A stretch of DNA of 64,000 bases from Microglena sp. YARC (GCA_022414725.1 CM039467.1:18446864-18510863), one strand, 5' to 3'; shown: positions 29,126-40,913, counted from the stretch's first letter. Notes: generated by a model not told the origin, from the letters alone. Made by a program: numbers and translations.

Positions 29126-31179
29126 CTACACTTCGCTCGACACTGCGTTCTGTAAAGAACCTGTCAGCTTGTAATCAATTGTGCGTCCTACCACAATTTC
29201 CAGTTTGCAATATTTCTTTGGCCTCGCAAGAATTCCGGGGCGGGTTGGGTACATTGTAAAGCAATTGTGGATGTTAATGGCTGCATTTAGGTCACGGTTT
29301 ACAAACAACTTGCTGTTCTCCATGGTGGAACTGCACCATAGCAAGCCTCGAACCGTGCGCCCTTTTTTTTCGGACTGCACACTCTGGAGGACGGTGGTGC
29401 TGTCCTTGTGCCAGATCTTTGTGGTACGGAATTCGTCAATGACGGCAACTCGCCCCTTGAAACGGTCGCTAAACGCATTGAACACGCTTGTTGTAGGGAC
29501 AGAAAGTTCACCCTTGCCACAGGGGCAAACTTAGAAGAACCGTATGCGATGACAATTGTTTTTCCTCTCACCGACATCCGTCTGGACCTCGTTGAAGAAG
29601 CGTGCTAAGACACGTTTCTTGCCACCGTAGAGCCGCAGGCGCTGCGCGCCCCACGCGACTTGGACATCTCCCCCCATCGAGAATCCCAATGGTTGACCAT
29701 TACAGTCACGTAAGCGTCAAACGACTCTAGAGATGTGCGCTTGGGACTGTTGTCCTTCAGGTCGTCAAGGCAGTCCTGGATGTTAGACAACCACTTCTTG
29801 GTCGGACCTCTAGATTTGAAGACCCCGCTCTCAACGTAGTACCGCTCCCGCGTGAGTCTCTTGCTCCCGAACTCGCAGTGCCTCTTCCTCTTTCTACCCC
29901 CCTTATCTTTTTCTTCGACTTATTTTTCTTCCAAGTCAAAAAGGCAATGTTGCAGCGGCCAGGGTCGTTTGCAACGACCACCACATTGGGGTCGGACTCG
30001 GAAAACTCGCGGAGAGTCTTGGTATGCTTCTTCACGCCGTTTCCGTCGTCCTTGATTGAAATCTTTTTCTTCTCGGCCCTAAGAAAGTGGGTACAAGCCA
30101 TTACGCCGTCAGTGTCTATGGTGCATGTAACACACCTTTCCCAGTAGAACGGATGTTTTCCACATCGAAGCCGACTCCCAGTGCTCCTTGTTCGTCAGCG
30201 TCTTTCGAGACTCTCGACGAGACCCACGTCCTTGAGGACGCCCAGTAGTCGTCGGTGTCTATCGTGATGAAGGAGTGCTTGACTGTTGGGATGGGAGCGA
30301 TGTTGACCAGCTTGGCGTAGCCCTCGTCCTCTGTGGCCTCGAGGTATCGATTGATAAAGACGTTGTACCGGATCATCTTGGCGCTGTTGGAAACGCTCTT
30401 AAGCCACTGTCGGTTGATCTCGTCCGTCCGATGATCGAGTGCTGAATCTTCAGTAACATCTTTGTTCGCTCCGGTAGGAGCGAATGTATCGCTATGAGGT
30501 CTTCTTTTACTCCCAAGAGTGGATATCGTAGAGGAGGTATCGGTGGAATACGGTCTCGTCAATGCCGTGCTCATCTTTGAAACTCCTTGGCCAAGATCCT
30601 GTTTTCCTTCGAGTAAACGAAACTTCTTGATCCATGTGGAGAGATGGACTCTGTAGTGGTTATTGAAATTGGTCAGGTACTTCTTCGACGCGTGGCTGTA
30701 CAGGTTTCGATCGCCATCGTAGCGAGCGATGGCACCCACGTATTGTTTCTTCTTTTTTCACAATTACCTCGCGCCCCTCAATCTTCTCTCCTAAACCAAT
30801 AGTTGTTGTGAAAGAACCTTTCGACTGTGGCATCCCTCGTCTCCATGTGTGCCTGTCTCGACCCCACCATAAGCTGCCGAATAAAGTTCTGGTCGACGCT
30901 AGGGACACTTACAGTGTGAAGTTGCGCATCTGGTACCCCTTCGAAGACTTCTTTTATATCCGCGTTCACCGCAACACGGCAAGATAAGTCCTCTTGGATA
31001 CGCTGTCGACCGCTCCTTAATCACCTTGTGATAACGTCCTTGTTGTCCTTATCCGCTATGATCCGACTCAGTGTACACTTTACCCACGTTCTCCTCGCCG
31101 TTTTTCCTGTCCTTAATTTGGCGCCCGGTCCCGGTCGCGTACGCTTGTCCGGAGGCTCTTTATTGACTATCGTCTCCAT
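29126..31179 (-). pseudogene. Fanzor (TnpB-like RuvC nuclease) in family F, several frameshifts
   Basis: From the ATG at 31,179 (METIVNKEPPDK) an N-terminal helical region is followed by a long segment (30,116-30,739). RuvC-I is VVVANDPGRCNIAFLTW (about 29,960-30,010). An arginine-rich WGARSLRLYGGK-type block follows (about 29,630-29,660, split between frames). The strand TIVIAYGSSKFAPVAR lies at about 29,510-29,560, and DEFRTTKIW (about 29,405-29,435) is where the zinc ribbon begins in other Fanzors. RuvC-III is VNRDLNAAINI (about 29,265-29,300). Aspartates of RuvC-I and -III are present. As in known Fanzors the Glu of the second strand is missing and the Glu of DEFRT probably replaces it. 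The ribbon cysteines are largely missing. Length about 680 residues. Confidence 0.8.
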
Positions 31180-31239
31180 TTAGTAGCCAATGTATCTATT
31201 TCCTTGTATCAAGGTCCAGAAATTGTATTCAACTGACTT

Positions 31240-32109
31240 TCGAAAAAAAGCCTCTACGTGTTTCTCTTTTAACAGAACTCAAAGCCTTATACACATCTTG
31301 GCTTTTATAGAAATCGCGTTTTGACGATGGAGAACACCCCTTCTATTGGGTTGAACCAAGGTGAGTAGGGAGGAGTGTATAGGAGCTCCCACCCCCTTGA
31401 AGCTGCAAGTGTGTTGACCTTCTTGGAGTGGTGAAAAGCAACGTTGTCAAGTTAATTACTGTGTCAGTTGGACAGTTCAAATTTTCTAAAAACTCAACAA
31501 AAGTATGCGTTTGAAAGACCTTGCCTGATGTTAAAATAAATGTCTCCTTTTCCTTGTTGAATAAGACAAAAGTGCCGACATTGTCGTCACCCTAGGTCTC
31601 AACCTCGGTACAACCAGTAGCTCTCCCTTTGGTGAGTAGCCAAAACACGTCTCTCGTATGTCTTCCAAATGAAGTTTCGTCGATCGATACAAAAGTCCTC
31701 CCTTCCTCTTTTAACCGTTCCCTTGGCTTATGAATGACTTGGTTTTCTCATATAAGTTATCAGCCTGGAGAAGAACTTTGCTTTTTTTTTGTGAGCCCAA
31801 GCCTTTTTATCACAACGCGAATCAATTCTTTTGATACCTCAAATCCGAAAGCATCCTTTACCTTATGACGAAGAACAGCAAGAGATGCGAATGGATCTAT
31901 TTTTAATGACGCCTTTAAGAACTCTATGACCACATCCGATTTTGTACGTTTATTCCGGTTGTACACTTTTTAGTGGGGTTTGAGATCCACCTCGAGACTG
32001 TCATGTGGCTTACATTCGCAAGTATAGCACTCTCCTCAAACTTTGCAGCAATGTGTACAACAATCGACCGTCTGTCCAAGTTGTACATAGAGAATTGTAA
32101 TTGATTCAA
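31240..32109 (-). pseudogene. IS630/Tc1-mariner DDE transposase in family F, frameshifted
   Basis: The N-terminal part (31,924-32,109) holds a helix-turn-helix ending VSHMTVSRWI. The second helical domain (31,760-31,966) includes SDVVIEFLKASLKIDPF and IKRLGLTKKKQ. Then come FVSIDETSFGRHT (first catalytic Asp, about 31,660-31,690), DNVAFHHSKKV (second Asp, about 31,420-31,450) and YTPPYSPWFNPIEGVFSIVK (about 31,330-31,385), the family's signature with the third acidic residue. All three catalytic positions are intact although the frame is broken at least three times. The start overlaps the terminal-repeat region. Confidence 0.75.
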
Positions 32110-32229
32110 TATACTGTAACATTATTCACCGGTCTGAGTGTAACTTGGTTAGTATTGACATGGCTGCCATATTTTTTGTATAGTTCTTGCTGATCTGTAT
32201 CTACGTATGACATCACATATGTTTGGGAA

Positions 32230-33240
32230 GATAGCAACATATTGGGGTTCTGCTCAACTCATACCAGTCCCATGGTTTATCTGGGTAGGTTTGTATAATC
32301 TCCCACGTGATGTTGGGTTTTCGCTCATTCCCACCCCAATTCCACGGTTTGTCTGGGTTGGTTTCGATAATATCCATCGTTATGACAGGTTTTGCTGATC
32401 CAGTTCCAGTTCCATGGTTTATCTGGATTGGATTCGATCATTTCCACGTGATGTAGGGTTTCTGCTGATAAAATACCAGTCCCATGGTATATCTGGATTG
32501 CTTGTATAATATCCCATGTGATACTGGGGTTTTTTAACTGGATCAAAAACCAGTCCCATGGTTTATTCTGGGTGTATATTATTCCCATGCTTGTTATATA
32601 TCCACGAAAGCACCCAGCTAAACTAGGTGACGAATACCGTGTGATACTGGGGTTTTTACTGATAAAAAAACCAATACCCCTAGTCCTCCCCACCCCCTTC
32701 CCCCCCCGCCCCCCGACAACACTTTTATCTGGTTGTAAAAAAAACCAGTTGTATAATAATCTAGTGTGATGTTCGGGTGTGAACTCAATCCACCCCATTC
32801 CCACGGTTGTCTGGGTTGTAATGACAATATCCCATTTAATGCATGGTTTCTGCTGATCCAATACCAATTCACGGTTTGTCGGGTTGGCTGACCCCTCGAT
32901 CATTTCCACACCTGATCTTAGGGTTTTTCCTGCTGATATAATACCCTAGTCCCATGGTTTATCTGGTTGGCTTGTATAATTTCCCCATGTGATATTGGGG
33001 TTTATGCTCAACCCACCCCAATCCCAAGGTTTTACTGGGGGTTTGTAATGACAATATCAATCGTTTATGTAGGGTTTCTGCTGAATATAATACCAGTCCA
33101 TGTTATCTGGTTGCTGTATAATCTCCCATGTATGTTGGGGTTTCTGCTGAACCAGTTCCCCAATCCATGTTTGTTGGGATTGATTCGATGATATCCCATG
33201 TGATATTGGCGTTTTGAGATCAATAAACTCCAATACCACT
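32230..33240 (-). repeat. 75-bp minisatellite, about 13 diverged copies, 25-residue minus-strand unit
   Basis: Units share CCCATGGTTTATCTGGGTTG, a TATAATATCCCATGTGATAT-type block and GGGGTTTCTGCTGA. The mean period is about 75 bp. On the minus strand the unit reads like NPSITWDIIQ...NPDKPWDWYW, 25 residues, tryptophan-rich, and frames of up to 194 codons stay open. It may be the remnant of a repeat protein. It starts about 90 bp beyond the right end of the family F transposon. Confidence 0.65.
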
Positions 33241-34521
33241 TGTGTTCCATAATTTGACCCGTCTCGAGATGTGTTATTTATTTCCACTGAAATCATTATT
33301 AATAGTAATAGATAGCAACTAATAGATATAATAGATAGTAATAGATCCACAAGTATCTTTATGCTCCGATTATTTTATGATGATGCATGTCATATCCCCA
33401 CCTTCCCATGGCGCAGCTTGTGTGCTCTTGCGCGTGCGGGGAAAACACATACACGCGTACTTTTTGGGGACTCATCATGTAACGTGCGGGTTTGAGGTGC
33501 ATTCACGACAGCGTGATGAGTGTTGCGATACCTGCACTGGACGGTCAACAGATTGAAACATCCGGTATTAACCCAGAAAACAACAAACGTCAGTACATCG
33601 TGAGAGAGAAGTGACTCTCGCGCGGGTGGTCAACTTTTCAAAAGCCTCAAAAGACAGGGGTATATTTCTAAACCCGGCTATACACCGTAAGGATGTGCGT
33701 ACACGAAGTGGTTTCAGCCTTAGTATTCGTTGCTACTGTGTATCACCGCTTATGCAATCTACATGGGTCCCAGAATAGCATCCTGCATCATGCCACTGGT
33801 GCTTGCAAACATGGGCTTAGATCAAGCCTGGATATCCTGATTGAAGCAGGTAAGGTGTGAAGTCGTAGTTGGGGGTTGATTGCCCCTTCCCATGCGCATG
33901 ATGGTGGTGCCAAGTGCGCCCTTCACGACCCCAGCAGGCGGCCCCATGCTTGTCGACCACTGGTCCGCCTGAAAACCGTCATCTGCGTGTGCAGTGATGC
34001 CCACTGAGCCAGGCATGGTGCTGGATAGTGAGCCCTTGGAGGCAACTGGGCTTGTTCTCTGTGCCTGTGTACCCCAGTGCGTACACTGACGCCATGATTT
34101 CAAATCAGTGGACCAAAGGCTCGTGCAGAGCGGGAACCCCTTCAACAGAATGAGGTCAAAGGCACATTGCCTGGAGGTGAGGGCCACGACTCCAAATCCT
34201 CCTCAAAGCCGTCGGTTGGGTACCTTGCCCTTAAGGCCCACAGCCCGGTGATGTACTACCTAGGGTTTGCCGCATGACCCCCTGCATGTGTCCTGCTGCC
34301 ACGATGACTTCCCCATGCATGAAGCCGCTGAACTGACCAACTAGGCTTCCGTCCTGACTAATCCAAGCAGCTTCACACCAATGGTGACACCTTGGCATAC
34401 CACTGCCTCGGTCGAGCATCTCCCAACTGCCCCCCCTTCCAATGCACCGACCTCTCCACCGGGTCAACACCATCATCCAAGTTTATCCGCCACCTGGTCA
34501 TGTACAAGTCAGACCCCCGGT
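33241..34521. other. No recognised gene; GC-rich patch 33,800-34,500
   Basis: 33,688-33,735 is a MITE-B end (ACACGAAGTGGTTTCAGCC). The 33,800-34,500 patch is GC-richer than both sides, and its minus-strand frames (to 121 codons) show no recognisable domain. It could be an inserted piece of host DNA. Confidence 0.3.
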
Positions 34522-34667
34522 CCAATAATGTTACAGTATTATTGAATCATATTCCAATTCTCTATGTACAAAACTTGAACACAGACGGTCGATTGTTGTA
34601 CCACATTTACACATTGCTGAAAAGTTTTCCAGAGAGTGGCTATAATGCGAATGTAAGCCACATGACT
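34522..34667 (+). mobile_element. Family F transposon end, inverted fragment
   Basis: It holds CAATAATGTTACAGTATTAT, CTCTATGTACAAAAC and GACGGTCGATTGTTGTAC, then the first codons of the transposase (AATGTAAGCCACATGAC). This matches 32,000-32,142 in the opposite orientation and proves a second, deleted family F copy. Confidence 0.65.
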
Positions 34668-36978
34668 TGATGAATGAGAGAGGTCGCCCCCTGTAGAAAT
34701 GTTCGACTCGCGGTGTTCCTGCCCGCTGACCGCCCCTTGTATGAGAGCTGTGACTGAATCTCGACAAGTGCATTGTTTCTGTTCCCTAGCTTGACCCCAA
34801 CATGTTCCCAACCTCGGGTGGTCGCCCCTCGCCTCTACAACATTTATATTGATTCTATATGTGAACATGTTTTCAGATTGAAATAATAACCACAAGTTCC
34901 TCTCATTATGCAAACGGCTTGCCACAATTGTATGCATGCCATTTCCGAAACGATGGTTAGCATGGTATGCATCAGTTTCATGCAAACAAACTCTACAACG
35001 CAATCATGCCTATTTGCTATGGCAGAGCGATCAGAGTGGCACACCATGTGAGACTAACACGGACTCAGCACGATCATGAGCGAGAACCGTTAAACGCCAT
35101 AGTCTCTCTCCTATCCGCACTTGACAAGCACAGGTCAAAAATTCTATTCCTTCTGCGGTACAAAGTTTAAAGATTTACAAATATGTTGTGAATATCTTTC
35201 AAATAATAGCTCACTAATGGTTCTTTCTCATCTGAGCTAGGAATATGCTCAAGATCAATCATTTCTGCACACATTTGGCTCTTGGTAGATTGTCAGTCCG
35301 TTGTATACCCACACCAAGAAACATCATACAATCTTAAAAACTAGCTTCTGTGGTCGTTAGAATGCTGCGTAAACCATCACATGCCACCCAGCCCTCCAAC
35401 CACGGTCGACATGAGTCAGCACCCGCATGGAATAATGATATCGACCACGTGTCCAAAAGTTTCCCAATATGCTTTCGCGCCACACAGTTCATATTGGATT
35501 TATTGGACACATATCTTATTACAAAGACATCGATTTCTTTAAGGCCTTAGCGATGTGCGTGCCGTAGAATAACACACATGTTAAAGAACCATCGCCTCGT
35601 TGCACACACATTCAAACATCTTCCATTTGATAAATCACATGGCCACACTTTTGACAACAAACAATAAAGCTTACACCCGACAAGTGTTCGCCGTACACGA
35701 ACGGTTTCATTAAGTATTCCGCTTGACTGCTAGGTCCAATACAGAGAAGAAGGAAGGCACTCGTACCTGTATGGAATGCAACCATCAATCGTATCCACCA
35801 ACCGGAACCAAATACACCATGATGTTTTTTAGCCAAGCCTTGCTCCCGTCATACAGTTTGTGTTGTCTTTCAGAAGTTCTCATGTGTTTAATGTCTTGTG
35901 TAATCACCGAACCATCTAAACGAGCGCGCCAAAAAATTCCTTATGAAGATCAACCCGCGCGGATCGTCCTCTCAGTGCCCACAATAAGCTTGTATACATA
36001 TGTTATTTCAAAAAGTAAGCACCTCTGTTACGACCATTTCTATCCACCCATAGTCATGTCCATAGATATCCTTACCATCAAATGTTTGTACCTGATTGTT
36101 ATATTTGCACACGCCATTAATAATGGCATTGCTTACATTTTGTTCCGATCCATGACACCCGATTATAAATCCCCAAAAAGTTCCTGCATGTTGAATGTGA
36201 CTGTTTTCTGCTATTCCTTTTATCTTAGTTCCTTCGAATAAAAAACATTTGTCTGCGCATACATTCACTTCACATTCACGACGCGCGCACCAATCTAATG
36301 AGGACCGGTGCCATACAGCTTAGTACATTTGACTGTGGACACCTTTATTTATCTCGGATTGACCAATTCAAGTTCTGAACGTTCTTGTCAATACAGATAC
36401 TGCTTCAGGATATCGAACACAAAACATTCAAGCACATGGATATTGTCAAGGACACGACCTAAGTACCCTCTTTGACAATAACTCTGATTCACAAAATGCA
36501 ATCAAAGTCGGACTTCGTTGCAATTGTGAATCAAGTATCTTGTACTGACGATTACCTGACAGAAACGGCACGATTAGCGTCAATTTGACATTCGCAATGT
36601 CCCAGAAATTTGGATTATTTAAACGTTCCGCACGCTGCGGCTAATACCCTCTGCGCCACAAATGTTCACCGAAGTAAAAACCCGCCTCATTCAATGCTTA
36701 TCAAATCCCGGAGTCGAACGTTCAGCACAACTCTTTACAAAAACTTTTCACAAATTGTCCGTGCATCATGACTCGCTCTATCTCATGATTAAAGCAATTC
36801 ACAAAAGATCTTCTAATTCGCTCTTCCTTCCTTGTTCAGTCCAGAAAGCGCGTTCATTTAGTATTCCGTCATCCGAGTGTAAGCGTACCCGAACAGATCA
36901 AGTAAACGTGAACCTTGTTAGCTTGAGCCCTTCATTCAGCGCACAATAGTACCTCGATTTCATATGAAATTCTGGTGT
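34668..36978. other. Sparse region: MITE-B ends and unassigned frames
   Basis: MITE-B ends lie at about 35,690-35,735 and 36,846-36,880. Weak minus-strand frames exist at 35,612-35,836 (with CCQKCGHVIYQ, a possible zinc pair) and 36,008-36,268 (VCKYNNQVQTFDGKDIYGHD, no family). A plus-strand frame at 36,662-36,949 (MFTEVKTRLIQCLSNPG) runs into the MITE-B end. None is assigned. Confidence 0.3.
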
Positions 36979-37028
36979 TACATTTTCTCCAAATTAAAGT
37001 GGACACTTATACTCATCCAGACTGCAGA

Positions 37029-39260
37029 TCGTTGCTTTGCAACGTTGGGTGTGCAGAAGTTTGAAATTTTCTCGAAAATTATTCCAGTATCCTCTGTAAA
37101 AACCGTTCAACCTCTGTGTCCCCATATCCAGTCATCAGAGGTCTGGGGTGTGTTGTCGAGAACTTCTCGCGCGTCTGGCGAAACCGAGAGGACCTTCTCT
37201 CCCAAAGACTTGTTGAAGTGTAAGCATCAGTGTTTCTGAAGTCGTTCACATCCCGTCCCAAGTCTTCCCGCCAGTGAAGCATAACCACCGCTCGTTGCGC
37301 GGTGTGCGCTCCGCCTCTTGACTGACTGCATGGAGAACTTATGAATCCGCCTCTGCGCCCCTGTACATTCCCAACCTGTACCGTCTTGCTTCTTCACGAT
37401 GACGTGAGTGCCACCATGTTGCAAAGGTGTTCTCCCACAGCAAGCTGCTGAGATGCTCTGAAAGCCTCATCGATGTCCTCCATGATACGTTTTCTCGGCT
37501 ACGAAGCTCGAACGAATAGCGTGAGAGTGCCACAATTCCAACACTAGAGATGCCAGTCTCCCCCAGCCTTCCAATCACCAAACCCGACGAGTACCTTACG
37601 CTCTTCCTCTCGAGCACCGGAATTCAGCAATCTCAACAAAATAAGTTTCACCCCACGGTTACCCCCTGGAAAGGCACGATGGGCAAGAAGATTGGGCGCA
37701 CCCATAAGTAGATCTGGCTTATCGCCACCAATTCTGTTCAGGATACATCGAAAGTCTCTATCCGGAATGATTACCACCGACGAATCACGCCCGTCTCGAG
37801 GTTCCAAACGTCAGTTTGACGCGAAGAACTTGAAGATCAGACCCTGCGATAATATTCTGCCCGAGCTGTACGATCTCGTACCTCCGTTGAGTCTGTTACC
37901 AGTCGACGATAATCAAGTAACCAACCCGGTCTACCGCCAGCCACCGACCACATGTTCAAGCAAGATACAATCCACCCTCGTCTGTTGTCACGTTAACTCA
38001 TGCGCCCCGCGATCAGATCTACGAGAACCGCGTTCTTCAGGCATCAAACATGTCAGACACGTTAGCTTATCATCAAGATGCATGACTGCAAAAGCCGTTT
38101 GTCACAATGCCGTAACCAACTTCACACGAAACTTCTCCACTTTCTTGAGGTTTTTGCGAACGCTCCCAATTCCCTGATTGTTTTGGCCAACGCTGCCCTG
38201 CCATAAAATCAAAGTGCACTCGGTGACCATAATAGAAAAGGCCCATTTTAAGAAATCGGAATGTCGATACGAAGTATTTGTAGGCAAACAACGAAATGTG
38301 CGAATGTTTCGTTTAGTTTTCGTATTTTCTCGATGCGTCTCCGCAATTATCTTGTGCTACAACAGCAGGTCACTTGAGCCCAGACGCAAAAGTGTTCCGG
38401 ATGGTAAAGGTAGAACCCCCCTGAGACAGCAATTGCCACTTCGCGTGCCAAAGAAGCGCGTTCGCGTTTATCTGCCGTCCACCCTAAGTCTTCGAGAGAG
38501 CCAAGCTCCACAACCAAGCCTCTCTTCACAGTTTTACGTCAACCTAACACGACAAAGGAGCCAACAGGGATCCTCTGGTTCCTCCACATTCAGAGCACTG
38601 CACTTCTTTAGCCGATCGAAAGTCTAGACTCCTCTGAAGCTTGGTTGGCATGCTTTGTTGTAGCAGGCTTCATCTGACACGATGAGCTCGAAGATTCTTT
38701 GTAGGCACTTTCGACAATTCACACGATGTCCCCGCAGCGCTTTGCAATCTGTGGTACTCACTTTCAAGTAAAAAGTCGTTATCGTCGCCTCCAGCTTGCG
38801 TCAAAGATGGTTAGAGCCAATTGTGGCCACGAAATAGACAGGTCTCAAAATATCTGCGTTCTTCACTCTCCCCCCACACTTTGTCAACTTTGCGGGATTG
38901 CCCGTGCTCTCTTAACAAGTCGAAATAGAACCCACCTACGTCTCGAAGTCTTCTCCAAGAGTCGACCCATCACACACTGTTGGTACTGACTTCATAAGGC
39001 AACCGGTAAAGAAGTTCGCACTTACAGGAGACAGCATACCATTCCAAAAAGACGAGCAATGTGAATATTTGCGAAAATAAAACCCTCTCCAATCAACTTG
39101 TTCATGTCGAGACCAGTTTGTCTACTTCACAAGCCAATCATGGGAAATTAAGGTACTATCAATTCATCTCTGACCACCACAACAATCGACTCGCCAGCGT
39201 GCACAACAAACACCCGTACAATTCATCAACACTTCCGCAACCTCATCATGTTGTCAGCCT
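37029..39260 (-). pseudogene. Fanzor, family T copy 2, heavily frameshifted
   Basis: This aligns base for base with copy 1. KVLVGFGDWKAGG lies at about 37,545-37,590, the zinc-ribbon region follows in broken frames (about 37,430-37,500), and the RuvC-III region with its AACGTT-bounded tail reaches about 37,040. Frames change every 100-250 bases, so no long protein can be read. The high rate of single-base indels relative to copy 1 points to unpolished reads as much as to decay. Function and neighbours are as for copy 1. Confidence 0.6.
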
Positions 39261-39299
39261 TACAGTGTACCAACGATGATGACTCGCCGATCCCATTTC

Positions 39300-40335
39300 C
39301 ATCACAAATTGTACCCCGAAAACGTTTTGATGATTCTCGATCTGATAACACTCTCCTCGAACATCCTAACCCAATCTCTCGTATTAATCATATATTTTGA
39401 CAAGTCTATACCTCTCACTATTTCTAGAACACAACAATATTTGCATTAAGTAATCGAAATTACAGCGTTGACTTCAATGGACCATGATGACCTGTAGCTC
39501 TCTGTCATGCTTCCAAATATTTGTTCAATCGCTCATTTAGCTCTGGCAATAAGAGGGTGTACAAAAAGTTCCACCCTTTGCATCTCGGAATATCCGTCGA
39601 TTCTGAAGAATGTTTGAACGAATATTATCCATGACGATCGTAGTCTGGGCATGACCAAAGTTTTAAAGAATTTAATGAAATCTTCTTTTTTTACAATGTC
39701 TCCATATAACCTGATAATCTATTATTCCCCTGAGATGAAAAGCGAGTAATAAAGTGAACTTTCACACGACGGAGGGTTACTCCACTTGTCTTTCCGTAGT
39801 TAATCGAGAACGATCTTGCTGTATCCTATATTTTGCTGTTTCTCCAGCCGTAAAATCCTTGCTTCGTCGATTACAAACAACTTAGAGCCTTTCTCCCAGT
39901 ACTTGTCCACAAAAACATTTCTACATTTTCTTTGAATGTCCGTAGGACACGTGGAAAACGCCTTCTTTCCTAGAAAATCCACATGTTTATGTGTCTCGAT
40001 GGCAGTACTACGAAATCTACATTACAACTCTTGCAAATTTATTACCGACCAAATCCTGCATGTTATGAAGGTTCTCTGCCAATATTATTGATCTCGCGAA
40101 CGTAAAAAGCATGACAATTCTTTCCTTTTCCGTTTTAAACGCTACTTTTTTACCAAAACCTGATCAGCATTGATCCCCATCTATGTAGTTGAGCCCTCTT
40201 GGACACGTTGTATATATTTACAACACCTTCCTGCAGACTCCTCAAAAAAATTATTGTTATAACCACGGACCTGTACCCGCGTTTCAAGGGATAGCATTCA
40301 AATCCTAAGAGTTTCCCAAAATATTTGAGAACCAA
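39300..40335 (-). pseudogene. Transposase, family T copy 2, heavily frameshifted
   Basis: Segments match copy 1: VVNIYNVSKRAQLHRWGSM (helix-turn-helix, about 40,160-40,220), KLFVIDEARILRLEKQQNIG (around the first Asp, about 39,820-39,880) and the downstream MDNI region near 39,620. Unlike copy 1, the 5' end is continuous to the right terminal repeat, so it shows the native N-terminus. Confidence 0.6.
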
Positions 40336-40341
40336 CTGCTA

Positions 40342-40913
40342 TACAGAACACATGTTCCGCACTCGAGGACGGAATTCATGCCACGAAGTGCTTCGTGCCT
40401 GATGTGACTTGCTGGATTGGTGCGGGCGCGTTACAAGGAGAGCCTTTTGCAGTGCCAAAGAAAGCTGACTGACATGGTCCCCAGTAATTTCATGTATACG
40501 CGGGAGGCCGCATCCGCCGCCATCACTCCCCGTCCGCACATCATCAAACCGCAGGACAGCAGGACAACGAGGCAATTCCGGCTTCTCGTCCACCTTCTCG
40601 GAGTCGTCATTGTTTCCACCCTCCAAGTTTATGTGACAAGGCAGCCAATCACTAGTGAACTGCTGCCCGTGGCACATGACGTTGAACCACCATCAAATGA
40701 ACTATTAGTTCGACCGCATCAATCCCCGACCCAAATATTGCCGTGATGCCCCACCGTTTCTCATCCCAAAAACACCGCAATGTGATCCCCCGCTCGGCCT
40801 TTTTTCGCCACGATATCGCAGTCGCATCTCACAAGTGGCAAGAATAACTACAGCCCATATTCGTTTTAAATGTCCATCCTTGCACTCTATTACCACCCAT
40901 TCACTATACGCCA
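40342..40913. other. No recognised gene
   Basis: Overlapping frames on both strands (to 112 codons) show no recognisable domain. Base composition is slightly GC-richer than in the transposon. Confidence 0.3.

Larger units (their letters stand above)
29054..32142 (-). mobile_element. Transposon family F: complete IS630/Tc1-mariner element carrying a Fanzor gene (3,089 bp)
   Basis: The left end reads TACACTCGGACAAGGGAATT then ATGTTACAT. The right end, inverted, reads TACACTCAGACCGGTGAATA then ATGTTACAGT. These are imperfect inverted repeats of about 35 bp, both bounded by TA. Inside, on the minus strand, lie a DDE transposase (31,240-32,109) and a Fanzor gene (29,126-31,179), with under 80 bp between the Fanzor stop and the left end. 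Detached copies of the right end occur at 23,249, 27,168 and 34,522. Confidence 0.75.
36979..40341 (-). mobile_element. Transposon family T, copy 2: complete, transposase plus Fanzor (3,363 bp)
   Basis: The left end is TACATTTTCTCCAAATTAAA then GTGGACACTTAT. The right end, inverted, is TAGCAGTTGGTTCTCAAATA then TTTTGGGAAACTCTTA. Both correspond to the left end of copy 1 (TACAGTTGTTCTCAAATAAA) and both are TA-bounded. Copy 2 aligns with copy 1 over about 3.3 kb, with differences dominated by 1-base insertions and deletions. Confidence 0.75.
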
